This document shows positions 16,385 through 25,372 of a stretch of 31,068 bases of DNA, in pieces. The position numbers were made by a program, and so were the translations under genes. Source of the DNA: an uncultured Muribaculaceae bacterium (GTDB lineage Bacteria > Bacteroidota > Bacteroidia > Bacteroidales > Muribaculaceae); NCBI GenBank assembly GCA_904502025.1, contig CAJGDJ010000024.1:1-31068 (forward strand), written 5' to 3'. The notes below the pieces were generated by a model that had not been told where the DNA came from, made no database searches, and saw nothing but the letters and a program-made list of their open reading frames with translations. Positions within the stretch are counted from its first letter, which is position 1, and the number at the start of each line of letters is the position of its first letter.

Positions 16385-16834
16385 TTAATCTTCACTTGTA
16401 TAAATATTTTTATGATAAAGACATTTCCCTTTTCTGTAATGATTGGGATCTAATCTCTTTATACTGTCAAAGGCTAATTTGTAATCCTTCACACTCCACT
16501 CCCATGCTTCTTGCATAACATAATTTTTGTCATAAAGGATCCATATCAGTTTATCCCATTCATAATTGGAAGCTTTTGGAACCCATGTTACAGAGCTTCC
16601 TTTCTTACCACTTGGACGATTTGCTTTTACTTGGTATCTTATTCCTTTATAGATAAAATCAGTTCCCTTACTTACCGCAGTTTTGTCTTGCATATACTCA
16701 GAATACTCTTTTTCTGTCATTCCGACTAACGATGCCGCATCATATTCTGAAATTGTATTTGTTATTGAAGGAGCAACCCCAAAACTTTCCTGCCATTGTA
16801 AAGCTACATCTACAAGTTTATTTCTTAAAGACAT
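16385..16834 (-). CDS. Small PD-(D/E)xK-like protein of unknown function
   Basis: A 149-residue protein, soluble, with no signal peptide. I do not recognise a named family. An N-terminal helical part includes SEYDAASLVGMTEKEYSEYM. The centre reads KGTDFIYKGIRYQVKANRPS, with an Asp (D58), then Gln-x-Lys in a beta-strand context. This D...(Q/E)xK layout is that of many nuclease-like folds. The following GSSVTWVPKASNYEWDKLIW suits the same alpha/beta core. It stands alone on the minus strand between the RSH gene and metA, without a methylase or toxin partner. A nuclease-fold DNA-binding role is only inferred from the motif. Confidence 0.6.
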   Translation of the reverse strand: MSLRNKLVDVALQWQESFGVAPSITNTISEYDAASLVGMTEKEYSEYMQDKTAVSKGTDFIYKGIRYQVKANRPSGKKGSSVTWVPKASNYEWDKLIWILYDKNYVMQEAWEWSVKDYKLAFDSIKRLDPNHYRKGKCLYHKNIYTSED

Positions 16835-17283
16835 AAAACATAATATAAATTGGATTTACTTCAATAAGCTATAAGTATCACACAATGCTAATATACAAAA
16901 TGTTTTTAATATGGCTGTATAACTACAACCTTTTTCGCTGTTCATGACAATATTTTTTGTTCAAAAGATATAAAATGGCGTTCAAGTAGTAAAAATGAAA
17001 CCATAGAGAATACTCAGCAGCAAAATTTTGAACAATAAAAGAAGTATTTCTTCCTTTTATGTTCAAATATTTTCTGTTTTCACATTTTCCCGACAAAATC
17101 CAGCATATTTTTCACATTATCCCGTCGTTTTTGGCTATAAAATTCACATTATCCCCAATAAAATATGTACCAGTGTACTGGCTTGTAAAAGTAGCCACGG
17201 AAAAACCATCCTTTAATTGTCCTATTTTCACTTTTCAATTAAAAACATTACCTTTGTAGTGTTTTTCTTAAATATATAAATTT
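16835..17283. other. Divergent spacer before metA
   Basis: 449 bp without a supported gene. It contains an imperfect hairpin at 17030-17064 (GAACAATAAAAGAAG against CTTCCTTTTATGTTC, bulged) and the metA promoter. Short plus-strand reading frames here lack coding character. No SAM riboswitch core was recognised, and the hairpin lies upstream of the metA promoter box. Confidence 0.5.
17249..17256 (+). promoter_or_regulatory. metA promoter
   Basis: TACCTTTG with TTTT about 20 nt upstream (17225-17228) fits the Bacteroidota promoter. The predicted leader is about 24 nt, too short to hold a riboswitch. Confidence 0.6.
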
Positions 17284-18201
17284 ATGCCTGTTAGAGTTCC
17301 GGTATCACTTCCCGCAGTTGAAGCATTGCGATCAGAAAACATCTTTGTTATTGATGAGCAACGTGCATCTTCGCAAGACATTCGCCCTTTGCGTATTGCT
17401 ATTCTCAACCTCATGCCGTTGAAAATCATGACCGAGACCGACCTATTGCGCCTCATCTCTAACACTCCTCTTCAAATCGAACTTGACTTTATCGATACCG
17501 AAAGTCATGTGTCAAAAAACACTCCTCGTGAGCATATTGAAACGTTCTATAAAAAGTTTGACGAAATAAAGCACAACAACTACGACGGACTCATCATCAC
17601 AGGAGCTCCCGTTGAAAAAGTTGACTTTGAAGAGGTTGACTACTGGGAAGAATTGACCGAAATATTTGATTGGGCAAAGACTCATGTTACATCAACACTC
17701 TACATCTGTTGGGCTGCTTTGGCTGGTCTTTACTACCATCATGGAGTGCCCAAATATGTGCTTGACAAGAAAATTTCGGGTGTATTTAAGCACCGCATCG
17801 ATGATGAGTTGAATCCTATATTCCGAGGTTTCGACGATGAGTTCTTTGTTCCTCATAGCCGATATAGCGAAGTACGTCGCGAAGATATTGAGAAAGTACC
17901 CGAACTAAAAATCATCGCCGAGAGCGAGGATAGTGGCATATATATGGTTATGGCTCGAGGAGGTCGTGAGTTTTTCATAACTGGACACTCGGAATACTCA
18001 CCAGGCACACTCGACTTTGAATATCATCGCGATTTAGAGAAAGGAATTAACCCTGCAATACCTGTTAATTACTATCTCAACGACGACCCATCGCAACAAC
18101 CCATTGTACGTTGGCGTTCTCATGCCAATCTTCTTTTCTCAAATTGGCTCAACTATTTCGTGTACCAAGAAACTCCCTACGACATTAGAGAGATTAGATA
18201 A
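17284..18201 (+). CDS. metA: Homoserine O-acyltransferase (probably O-acetyltransferase)
   Basis: MetA acylates the hydroxyl of L-homoserine, the first committed step of methionine synthesis. The 305-residue length is standard. Catalytic Cys142 is in YICWAALAG, His235 and Glu237 are in FITGHSEYSP, and the early block LRIAILNLMPLK is conserved. Residue 111 in ITGAPVEKVDF is Glu. In this family Glu111 favours acetyl-CoA and Gly111 favours succinyl-CoA, so the product is predicted to be O-acetylhomoserine despite the common label of succinyltransferase. It is a single-gene unit with its own promoter and a terminator that starts at the stop codon. Confidence 0.96.
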   Translation: MPVRVPVSLPAVEALRSENIFVIDEQRASSQDIRPLRIAILNLMPLKIMTETDLLRLISNTPLQIELDFIDTESHVSKNTPREHIETFYKKFDEIKHNNYDGLIITGAPVEKVDFEEVDYWEELTEIFDWAKTHVTSTLYICWAALAGLYYHHGVPKYVLDKKISGVFKHRIDDELNPIFRGFDDEFFVPHSRYSEVRREDIEKVPELKIIAESEDSGIYMVMARGGREFFITGHSEYSPGTLDFEYHRDLEKGINPAIPVNYYLNDDPSQQPIVRWRSHANLLFSNWLNYFVYQETPYDIREIR

Positions 18202-18229
18202 AAAAAGGAGCAGCTGCTCCTTTTTTTTT
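18200..18229. terminator. Bidirectional terminator between metA and the C1 peptidase
   Basis: GGAGCAGCTGCTCC (18207-18220) is a perfect palindrome flanked by seven A on the left and nine T on the right. It serves both convergent genes. The A-run overlaps the metA TAA codon. Confidence 0.88.
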
Positions 18230-18249
18230 ATATTCCAACATTCTCTATG

Positions 18250-19365
18250 TTAGAGTCCTAATTTCTTTCTTATTGACTTGGGGATGGAGTTTTTATTTAC
18301 TATGATTGAGATTGTTTTACCTTTTACATATTCCTCTGAAAGGAAGTGGTAACCAGTGCCATTTCGCTCGGTTCCGGCTGAGTTTTTTGTTTTATAATAT
18401 TTCACTCCATCTTGGTCATGTGCAATTCCTGTGATATGTTCGAGGTGGTCATCTACCGTTTGGTATGTTTCGAAATACACTTGGCGACTTTCTTGTGTAA
18501 CTGGTATTTCAACTGCTTTTGCAGTTAATTGTTTTTGATTGCGAATGTCCTCCTTAGTGTTTACTGCCACAAAATGTTGAAACGCAAATCCTGGTTCACT
18601 TATATCACCATCCCATGCAACGGTATAGCCATTGTTAATTGCGTGGTCTATAATTTGAATCATCTCATCGAGAGGCACATTATACATCTTTTCGTTGTCC
18701 CAATTATCGGGTACTTCAACCATCACTTTTTGGTAGAATGGATGATGGGTGAAACTGGTAATCTCAACATAATCATCGGGGTTTAATCCCATCCAATTAC
18801 GAAAACTTTGGGCTGTATATTCTTTGCCTTGATAAACAAACTTTTCAGGAACTTTACCCAAATAGGCATCAAGCACACCTTCCACAATCTCTGCGGGAAG
18901 AGGTTTCTTCATTTCCACTGCAGTAGAGTTTATAACTTTTACCCAATTACTCAAGTCGTCGTGGTTATGTTTTTCAGATTCATAGGCAATGCCACGATAT
19001 GCCTCCTCGGGCATGAGTCCAACATTTTTCATAACCCAAGTGTGCATGTGACCAACGCTACCGGGATAAACATTTCCACGACCACGACGTAGCACATTAT
19101 CTTTTATGCGACGAATATAATTGTGTCGCACCACAAACATCTCGGACAAATCGTGTTCACCCTTGCCAGTGCGAATCAATTCCGACTCCATAAAAGAGGT
19201 CATCGCATAGCACCAACATGTCCCGGTTTTTGCTTGATCCTTAACAGGTGTTGCCGCAAGTTCCTTGTCAATCGTAAATTTATACTCATATGGTTGCTCG
19301 AGAGAATCGGTTTGAGCAAACGCAACGGTTGATGCCAATAGGGCTGCAATGGTCAATTTTCTCAT
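18250..19365 (-). CDS. Secreted C1 (papain/bleomycin-hydrolase-like) cysteine peptidase
   Basis: A 371-residue protein with a signal peptide (MRKLTIAALLASTVAFAQT). The fold is that of the aminopeptidase C/bleomycin hydrolase branch of family C1. Gln44 forms the oxyanion hole and Cys50 is the nucleophile in VKDQAKTGTCWCYA; His310 is in LEHITGIAHD and Asn328 in KTKNSAG. The Cys motif is CWCYA rather than the common CWSFA. Cytoplasmic PepC lacks a signal peptide, so this one probably acts in the periplasm or outside on peptides. The Lys-rich C-terminus is short. The gene stands alone, converges on metA, and has a TACCTTTG box 28 nt before its start. Confidence 0.9.
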   Translation of the reverse strand: MRKLTIAALLASTVAFAQTDSLEQPYEYKFTIDKELAATPVKDQAKTGTCWCYAMTSFMESELIRTGKGEHDLSEMFVVRHNYIRRIKDNVLRRGRGNVYPGSVGHMHTWVMKNVGLMPEEAYRGIAYESEKHNHDDLSNWVKVINSTAVEMKKPLPAEIVEGVLDAYLGKVPEKFVYQGKEYTAQSFRNWMGLNPDDYVEITSFTHHPFYQKVMVEVPDNWDNEKMYNVPLDEMIQIIDHAINNGYTVAWDGDISEPGFAFQHFVAVNTKEDIRNQKQLTAKAVEIPVTQESRQVYFETYQTVDDHLEHITGIAHDQDGVKYYKTKNSAGTERNGTGYHFLSEEYVKGKTISIIVNKNSIPKSIRKKLGL

Positions 19366-19393
19366 TTTGTGTTATTTTTTATGGTTTGATTCT

Positions 19394-19401
19394 CAAAGGT
19401 A
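19394..19401 (-). promoter_or_regulatory. -7 box for the C1 peptidase
   Basis: TACCTTTG on the minus strand lies 28 nt before the ATG. No clear -33 element was found. Confidence 0.5.
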
Positions 19402-19454
19402 CAAAAAATCCAATTATAACTGGGCATTTGTGCGATTATATTTGAAAGAATTAG

Positions 19455-19462
19455 TAACTTTG
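19455..19462 (+). promoter_or_regulatory. -7 box just before the U32 gene
   Basis: TAACTTTG ends 9 nt before the ATG at 19472, predicting a leader of about six bases or none. Confidence 0.5.
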
Positions 19463-19471
19463 TAGTTGATT

Positions 19472-21316
19472 ATGGGAAAGGAAGAAGGACCTCGCAAAAT
19501 AGAACTATTGGCGCCTGCACGCGATGCCGATACTGCCATTGAAGCCATCAAGCATGGTGCCGATGCAGTGTATATGGGCGCGTCGAGCCATGGCGCGAGA
19601 GCCGCTGCGGGAAATTCTCTTGAAGATATTACATCTGTCGTAAAATTTGCCCACCAGTTTAATGTAAAAGTTTACATCACCATCAACACCATTATTTATA
19701 ACGATGAGATTGAAAAGGTGGAGCAACTCATACACGACCTTTATCGAATAGGTGTAGATGCATTGATAGTGCAAGATATGGGTATTTTGCGCATGAATAT
19801 CCCTCCCATAGCCTTGCATGCGAGTACTCAATGCGACACTCGTGATGCCGACAAAGCAATCTTTCTCGAAAAGGTGGGATTCTCTCAAATAGTTCTCGCT
19901 CGAGAATTATCGTTTGAAGAGATTGCCGACATACATAACAATGTCAATGTTCCTCTCGAAGTATTTGTTCATGGAGCATTATGTGTGAGTTATAGTGGTG
20001 ATTGTCAAGCCAGCTTGGTTGCAACAGGCCGCAGTGCTAATCGTGGCGAATGCTCTCAAATGTGTCGCTTACCCTACAATTTAGTAACCGAAAACGGCAA
20101 GATTTTAGAATCAAACAAATATCTTTTATCGTTACGAGATTTGAATCGTAGCACCGACATTGAACCGTTATTAGACGCAGGAGTGTCATCTTTCAAAATT
20201 GAAGGACGATTAAAAGACATTGGATATGTAAAAAACACCGTTGCAGCCTATCGCCAAGCTATAGATAAGGTCATTGAAGCATATCCCGAGAAATATCAAC
20301 GGGCATCAGTTGGGAAATCAACAATATCATTCACACCTTGTTTATCTAAAAGTTTCAACCGTGGCTTTACTAGATATTTCTCTGATGACAAATCCGCCAC
20401 ACTCCCAATGGCATCTTTATTTACTCCAAAATCAATTGGAGAGCCTGTTGCTTACGTAAAAAATACCACAAAGAGAGGACAAATAATCGTAAAAGAACTA
20501 TCCGCCGAATTACACAACGGTGACGGATTAGCATTTCTTGATAAAAACATGTCGTTTAATGGATTTCGGTTAAATCGTATAGACAAAAACATACTTTTCC
20601 CGGCAACCAAAGTGGTTATCGAAAACGGAACTACCATATATCGCAATAAAAGCAAACAATGGGACGATGAATTATCTCGCGATACAGCCTCACGAGTTAT
20701 AAACATTGAAATGACATTACGTATTGTAAACAATTTTCTAACTCTTGATATTTCAGACCAACGAGGCAACGCAATCTCAACATCTGCATTCATAGAAATA
20801 CAACCGGCAAGAACGCCTCAGCTCGATGCCCGACGACGTGTGCTTGAAAAAGTTGGGGGAACAATTTATAATATTGTTTCTATCAACGATATTGCAGGAG
20901 ATATATTTATTCCAGCATCAATGCTTACCATTCTTCGCCGCGATGCTATTGAAAAACTTGATATTGCTCAACGTTTACGTTATCAACACGATTACCGATT
21001 AGCCGAAAACAAATCGGCAAATCCTCCTATGGGTACCACCCTTTCATATCACGACAACGTTTCTAATCGATTGGCTCAACAATTTTATAACGAACATGGG
21101 GTAACATCGATAAATCCGGCATTAGAAGTGCAACGGCCCCAACATGAGTTAGTAGTAATGACAACTCGCTACTGTTTGCGTCGAGAATTGGATTGCTGTC
21201 TAAAATCTTCATCTGCAAAGAAACTTCCATCTATCCTATTTATCGAATCAGGGTCAAACCGCTTCCGTATTGATTTCGACTGCAAAAAATGCCAAATGAA
21301 AGTCGTACGAATTTAG
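19472..21316 (+). CDS. Peptidase-U32-family protein (RlhA/YdcP-like RNA hydroxylation factor)
   Basis: A 614-residue protein from the ATG at 19472 (an upstream TTG at 19466 is less likely). The N-terminal TIM-barrel-like U32 domain begins KIELLAPARDADTAIEAIKH and contains HGADAVYMG and ALHASTQCDT. The U32 signature follows: EVFVHGALCVSYSGDC, then NRGECSQMCRLPY, with Cys residues that can hold an iron-sulfur cluster. The C-terminal part ends with RYCLRRELDCC and FDCKKCQMKV, as in the long RlhA-type members (DUF3656-containing). Those act with prephenate or similar compounds in 23S rRNA C2501 or tRNA uridine hydroxylation; the 'peptidase' name is historical. No iron-sulfur or RNA-modifying partner is adjacent. 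The family is certain; which RNA it acts on is not. Confidence 0.88.
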   Translation: MGKEEGPRKIELLAPARDADTAIEAIKHGADAVYMGASSHGARAAAGNSLEDITSVVKFAHQFNVKVYITINTIIYNDEIEKVEQLIHDLYRIGVDALIVQDMGILRMNIPPIALHASTQCDTRDADKAIFLEKVGFSQIVLARELSFEEIADIHNNVNVPLEVFVHGALCVSYSGDCQASLVATGRSANRGECSQMCRLPYNLVTENGKILESNKYLLSLRDLNRSTDIEPLLDAGVSSFKIEGRLKDIGYVKNTVAAYRQAIDKVIEAYPEKYQRASVGKSTISFTPCLSKSFNRGFTRYFSDDKSATLPMASLFTPKSIGEPVAYVKNTTKRGQIIVKELSAELHNGDGLAFLDKNMSFNGFRLNRIDKNILFPATKVVIENGTTIYRNKSKQWDDELSRDTASRVINIEMTLRIVNNFLTLDISDQRGNAISTSAFIEIQPARTPQLDARRRVLEKVGGTIYNIVSINDIAGDIFIPASMLTILRRDAIEKLDIAQRLRYQHDYRLAENKSANPPMGTTLSYHDNVSNRLAQQFYNEHGVTSINPALEVQRPQHELVVMTTRYCLRRELDCCLKSSSAKKLPSILFIESGSNRFRIDFDCKKCQMKVVRI

Positions 21317-21401
21317 TCATTTGCCTTACTTAGTATTAGCTCAGGATACACTAATATTCTAATCAGTATTATAGCCTTTTTGCCCTTTCAATTCTATTTA
21401 T

Positions 21402-21409
21402 TATCTTTG
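21402..21409 (+). promoter_or_regulatory. Promoter of the galE operon
   Basis: TTTG (21379-21382), a 19-nt spacer and TATCTTTG form the best complete promoter match in the window. The leader is about 25 nt. Confidence 0.7.
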
Positions 21410-21437
21410 TAAAAATTTATCAGCAAAAACTTTCAAT

Positions 21438-22475
21438 ATGAAAACTAATCGCATATTAGTTACCGGAGGTACCGGTTATATAGGCTCACACACAGTTGTA
21501 GAGTTACAACAAGCAGGATACCCTGTTGTTATTATTGACAACTTATCAAATAGCAATCGTGATGTTATTGATGGAATTGAGCGAATCACTGGTATTCGCC
21601 CTGATTTTGTGGAAGCCGATTGCACTGATTTTGATGCGTTGTCAAAACTTTTCCAACAATACCCCGACATTGCCGGGATAATCAATTTTGCAGCGAGTAA
21701 AGCTGTGGGAGAGTCGATGGAAAAGCCCACTCTATATTATCGCAACAACCTCAACACATTAATGAATCTCCTTGACCTCATGCCTCAATATGATGTTAAA
21801 GGGATTGTTTTCTCTTCATCGTGTACAGTATATGGCGAGCCTGATGCAAATCCTGTTACCGAAGCCGCTCCTATAAAAACTGCGACTTCACCTTACGGCA
21901 ACACCAAACAAATATGTGAAGAAATCATTCACGATGTAGTGCAAAGTGGTTCTCCTATCAAGAGTGTAATTTTACGCTATTTTAATCCCGTAGGAGCTCA
22001 CCCAACTGCTGAAATCGGAGAGTTACCCAATGGTGTTCCACAAAATCTCATACCCTACCTCACTCAAACAGCTATTGGTATTCGCAAAGAGTTGAGCGTG
22101 TTTGGCGATGATTACAACACCCCTGATGGTTCTTGTATTCGCGACTTTATCAATGTAGTAGATTTGGCTAAAGCTCATGTGATTGCGGTAGAACGAATGC
22201 TACAAGACAAGAGCCTTGCCAATGTTGAAACTTTCAACTTGGGAACAGGCATAGGGCTTTCAGTTAAAGAACTTATCGCAGCATTTGAACGTGCTACAGG
22301 CGTTAAAGTTCCTCACAAAATAGTAGGTCGTCGAGCCGGAGATATTGAAAAAGTATGGGCTGACCCCAAATTTGCCAATGAGGTGCTTGGTTGGAAAGCT
22401 ACTGCAACAATCGACGATACTATGCGTTCGGCTTGGGCTTGGCAATGTCGCTTACGTGAACGAGGCATAATGTAA
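21438..22475 (+). CDS. galE: UDP-glucose 4-epimerase
   Basis: GalE interconverts UDP-glucose and UDP-galactose with bound NAD+. The 345-residue protein is an extended short-chain dehydrogenase. GGTGYIG at 10-16 binds NAD, SSSCTVYGEP at 126-135 holds the catalytic Ser/Thr region, and the Tyr153-x3-Lys157 pair is in SPYGNTK. LRYFNPVGAHP and GDDYNTPDGSCIRDFI are typical GalE blocks. It supplies galactose for surface polysaccharides as well as galactose catabolism. It opens an operon in which the DUF4105 gene begins 15 nt after its stop. Confidence 0.95.
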   Translation: MKTNRILVTGGTGYIGSHTVVELQQAGYPVVIIDNLSNSNRDVIDGIERITGIRPDFVEADCTDFDALSKLFQQYPDIAGIINFAASKAVGESMEKPTLYYRNNLNTLMNLLDLMPQYDVKGIVFSSSCTVYGEPDANPVTEAAPIKTATSPYGNTKQICEEIIHDVVQSGSPIKSVILRYFNPVGAHPTAEIGELPNGVPQNLIPYLTQTAIGIRKELSVFGDDYNTPDGSCIRDFINVVDLAKAHVIAVERMLQDKSLANVETFNLGTGIGLSVKELIAAFERATGVKVPHKIVGRRAGDIEKVWADPKFANEVLGWKATATIDDTMRSAWAWQCRLRERGIM

Positions 22476-22490
22476 TCACTAATTATTACA

Positions 22491-23690
22491 ATGAAACGAT
22501 TGCTCAATATTGTTGTCGGTTTAATTTTGTGTTGCACTGCTTGGGCTACACAAAACGACTCAATTCAATCGCCTCGCATCAGTCTCATCACATGCCATGC
22601 CGGTAGCGTGATGTATGAGCTTTGCGGACACACAGCCATTCGTGTGCAAATCAACGGAGAAGACATCGCTGTCAACTATGGCCTTTTTGAATTTCAAACC
22701 AAAAACTTTGCATTGAAATTCCTAAAAGGAGAAACCGACTACCGAGTAGGAGCATACCCTTTTTATCACTTTTTAGAACATTACACAAGAGAAAATCGCA
22801 GAATTGTAGAACAAGAACTAAATCTCACTCCTCAACAAGCGTGGAATTTAGTAACCTTATTACAAATCAACCTATTGCCCGAAAATTGTGTTTACCGTTA
22901 TAATTACGTTAAAAACAATTGTGCCACCAAACCAATAGATCTCATCGAACAAGTTGTCAATGACACAATCGCATTCAACGAACCTAATATTGAAGGTGCT
23001 GAAACTTGGACCTATCGTGACGAAATGCGACATTTTCATCAAAATTATTATTGGTACCAATTTGGCATCGACTTGGCTCTCGGCTCCGGGATTGACTACA
23101 CGCTCTCTACTCGTGAAAAGATGTTTGCCCCTGAGGCTCTTGAAAGCATGATGCGAGGTGCTACAATAACAGACTCATTAGGCAACAAAATTCCTATCGT
23201 AAAAGCTGAGACTGTTATACACGAAGGTACTCCGGCTCAGCTACCCCCCACTCCTTATTTTATAACTCCTAATTTTATCTTTTCTTTAATCTTCGTATTG
23301 GCATTAATGCTTTCGGTCAAAGATATTAAGAAAAAAACAATTACTCGATGGGTTGACTCGGTAATTTATGGAATTTACGCAATGGCATCTTTATTTATTT
23401 GTTTTCTCATATTCATATCAGTAAACGAAGCTACTTCTCCTAATTTTTTTATATTACTATTCAGTCCACTATGTTTTATCCCTGCGATATGCGTGTGGAT
23501 TAATAAATGTAATAAGATCGTCAGCTATTTCCATATAATAAATATTGTGGCATTGATTTTGCTATTAATCGTATTGCTGAGTGGTATTCAAGTGGGCAAT
23601 ATTGCTGTACTTCCACTCATTCTAATAAGTTTGACTCGCTCAGCTACAAATATATACCTCACACGATGCGTCGTAAAGAAAATAAAATAA
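22491..23690 (+). CDS. DUF4105 membrane protein
   Basis: A 399-residue envelope protein. The signal peptide MKRLLNIVVGLILCCTAWA is followed by a DUF4105-type domain (about 25-190): SLITCHAGSVMYELCGHTAI, VNYGLFEF, YRVGAYPFYHFL, and NYVKNNCATKPIDLIEQ with a Cys-Ala-Thr-Lys-Pro centre. The His/Cys pattern is papain-like, and an enzymatic role has been suggested for such domains, but none is proven. The C-terminal third has about five hydrophobic segments (for example NFIFSLIFVLALML and IVALILLLIVLLSG), so the domain is held on the periplasmic side of a membrane. The last 25 nt overlap the next gene, so the two are tightly coupled. Confidence 0.85.
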   Translation: MKRLLNIVVGLILCCTAWATQNDSIQSPRISLITCHAGSVMYELCGHTAIRVQINGEDIAVNYGLFEFQTKNFALKFLKGETDYRVGAYPFYHFLEHYTRENRRIVEQELNLTPQQAWNLVTLLQINLLPENCVYRYNYVKNNCATKPIDLIEQVVNDTIAFNEPNIEGAETWTYRDEMRHFHQNYYWYQFGIDLALGSGIDYTLSTREKMFAPEALESMMRGATITDSLGNKIPIVKAETVIHEGTPAQLPPTPYFITPNFIFSLIFVLALMLSVKDIKKKTITRWVDSVIYGIYAMASLFICFLIFISVNEATSPNFFILLFSPLCFIPAICVWINKCNKIVSYFHIINIVALILLLIVLLSGIQVGNIAVLPLILISLTRSATNIYLTRCVVKKIK

Positions 23691-25267
23691 CTCAACGAAT
23701 CATCTTGTCGCTCATTGCGTCAATGGTTACGATGTCGCTTTCAGCCCAAACAGCCACAAAGCGACCATCGCTCGTTGTCGGAATAATGATTGATGGACTA
23801 AATCAAGAATATATCGACCAACTGCGTGATTTATTTGGTGCTGATGGCTTTAACCGCATCATGAAAGATGGTATAATCCTACAAAATGTTGATTATGGCA
23901 CCTATCTCGACAATACAGCAGCTACTGCTGTTATTTTTTCAGGTTCAGCACCTTCTGTTAATGGAATTTCAGGGCAAGAGATTTTTGATAACGAAAAAAA
24001 CAAATCATATCCAATTCTTCTCGATCCCTCAAAAATAGGCAACTACACATCTGAAACCTATTCTCCATCAGCACTATTGGTTTCTACTCTTACCGACGAA
24101 GTAAAAATCGATGGCGACGGACTAAATCAAGTTCACTCAATCGCACCCGACGCCATTCAATCTATTATAATGGCAGGGCATGCCTCCAATTCAGCCTTTT
24201 GGATTAACGACATTTCCGGCAAATGGGCAACGTCAACTTTCTATAAAGATGTTCCTTCTGTAATTTCAAATCGCAATTACAAAAAGCCACTTTCAACTCG
24301 CCTTGATGCTATTGCTTGGGAACCCACATTAAACATCAAAAGCTACCCCGATGTGCCTGAACACAAACGCTCATATCCTTTTCGATATATTTTTGCCAAA
24401 AATGATCGTGATAGATATCGAATGTTTAAGGCTTCGGCTTGTGTCAACAACGAAGTTACATCAGTAGCAACCGAATACATCTCAACTCTATCATTGGGCA
24501 ACCACTCAGGAGTTGTTGATATGCTAAACATTGCATATACATTAACTCCTTATCAGTATTCTCGTACTCCCGATTCCAGAGTAGAAACAATGGACGCATA
24601 TATCAAACTCGACCGCGACCTCGCTCAACTCTTCTCTGCAATTGACAGCAGTGTGGGAATGAAAAATACTCTTGTTTTTATTGCAGGGACTCCTGCTCGC
24701 AATCGCACTCGTCGTGATGACGAAAAATGGAACATTCCATCGGGACAATTCTCAACTCGCAGAGCCATATCGTTGCTAAACATGTATCTCATGGCTAAGC
24801 ATGGAAATGGCGAATGGGTAAACAATATTCATCGCAATAACATATTCCTAAACCACAAACTCATTAAAGACAAAAATATCGATATAGTGTCGATGCGACA
24901 AGATGCGGCACAATTCATTTTGCGAATGAGTGGAGTGGCTAACGCATACACTATTGATGACATTATCGCTCGCCGAGTGGGTGAAAATCCCGAGGCTTTG
25001 CATCGCAACACAAACATTAATCACGCAGGCGATATTATATTTACTATTACTCCGGGTTGGAGCATTGAGGACACAAATCAAAGTTCTAACAACAACCTTG
25101 TTGTCAGAGCTGCAACATCTTCAGCTCCGGTATTTATTTTAGCACCATCGGTTAAAGCTCCAAAAATTTCATATCCGGTTGATGCTCGAGCCATTGCCCC
25201 AACAGTAGCTCGCTTATTAAGAATACGTTCTCCAAATTCAGCGGCTACTACGCCACTGCAATTTTAG
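23666..25267 (+). CDS. Alkaline-phosphatase-superfamily protein lacking metal ligands
   Basis: A 533-residue exported protein (signal peptide ending MVTMSLSAQT) with the alkaline phosphatase/phosphodiesterase fold. The start is recognisable: SLVVGIMIDGLNQEYIDQL supplies the first Asp, and TAATAVIFSGSAPSVNGISG corresponds to the nucleophile region. DSRVETMDAYIKLDRDLA corresponds to the conserved helix after the second metal site. The metal-binding D-x3-H preceding that helix is replaced by TLTPYQYS, and the usual ADHG is AGTPARN. The late His region is also unclear. By hand alignment to PafA-type enzymes it should not bind the normal zinc pair, so I infer a pseudoenzyme or a very divergent hydrolase. 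It overlaps the DUF4105 gene by 25 nt, suggesting joint action in the envelope. Confidence 0.8.
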   Translation: MRRKENKITQRIILSLIASMVTMSLSAQTATKRPSLVVGIMIDGLNQEYIDQLRDLFGADGFNRIMKDGIILQNVDYGTYLDNTAATAVIFSGSAPSVNGISGQEIFDNEKNKSYPILLDPSKIGNYTSETYSPSALLVSTLTDEVKIDGDGLNQVHSIAPDAIQSIIMAGHASNSAFWINDISGKWATSTFYKDVPSVISNRNYKKPLSTRLDAIAWEPTLNIKSYPDVPEHKRSYPFRYIFAKNDRDRYRMFKASACVNNEVTSVATEYISTLSLGNHSGVVDMLNIAYTLTPYQYSRTPDSRVETMDAYIKLDRDLAQLFSAIDSSVGMKNTLVFIAGTPARNRTRRDDEKWNIPSGQFSTRRAISLLNMYLMAKHGNGEWVNNIHRNNIFLNHKLIKDKNIDIVSMRQDAAQFILRMSGVANAYTIDDIIARRVGENPEALHRNTNINHAGDIIFTITPGWSIEDTNQSSNNNLVVRAATSSAPVFILAPSVKAPKISYPVDARAIAPTVARLLRIRSPNSAATTPLQF

Positions 25268-25311
25268 GTAAATTCTATATCACAAACTTTCCATTTATAA
25301 GTATTTATAAC

Positions 25312-25319
25312 TATCTTTG
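25312..25319 (+). promoter_or_regulatory. secA promoter -7 box
   Basis: TATCTTTG, with TTTC about 20 nt upstream. It predicts a leader of about 93 nt. A second, weaker box CACCTTTG (25361-25368) lies inside that leader. Confidence 0.55.
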
Positions 25320-25339
25320 CAGTTGCAAAAAATTGCATA

Positions 25340-25372
25340 AGTTCTTTGTGTGTATATATTCACCTTTGAACT
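25340..25372 (+). promoter_or_regulatory. Stem-loop in the secA leader
   Basis: AGTTC (25340-25344) pairs with GAACT (25368-25372), and GTG pairs with CAC inside, around an AU-rich loop. It lies in the predicted 5' leader. No upstream ORF beginning with ATG is present, so a SecM-like arrest peptide is not suggested. Confidence 0.3.

Noticed and set aside
17030..17064. Hairpin upstream of metA considered as a SAM riboswitch
   Set aside because: It lies about 185 nt upstream of the metA promoter box, is a simple bulged stem, and lacks any riboswitch core.
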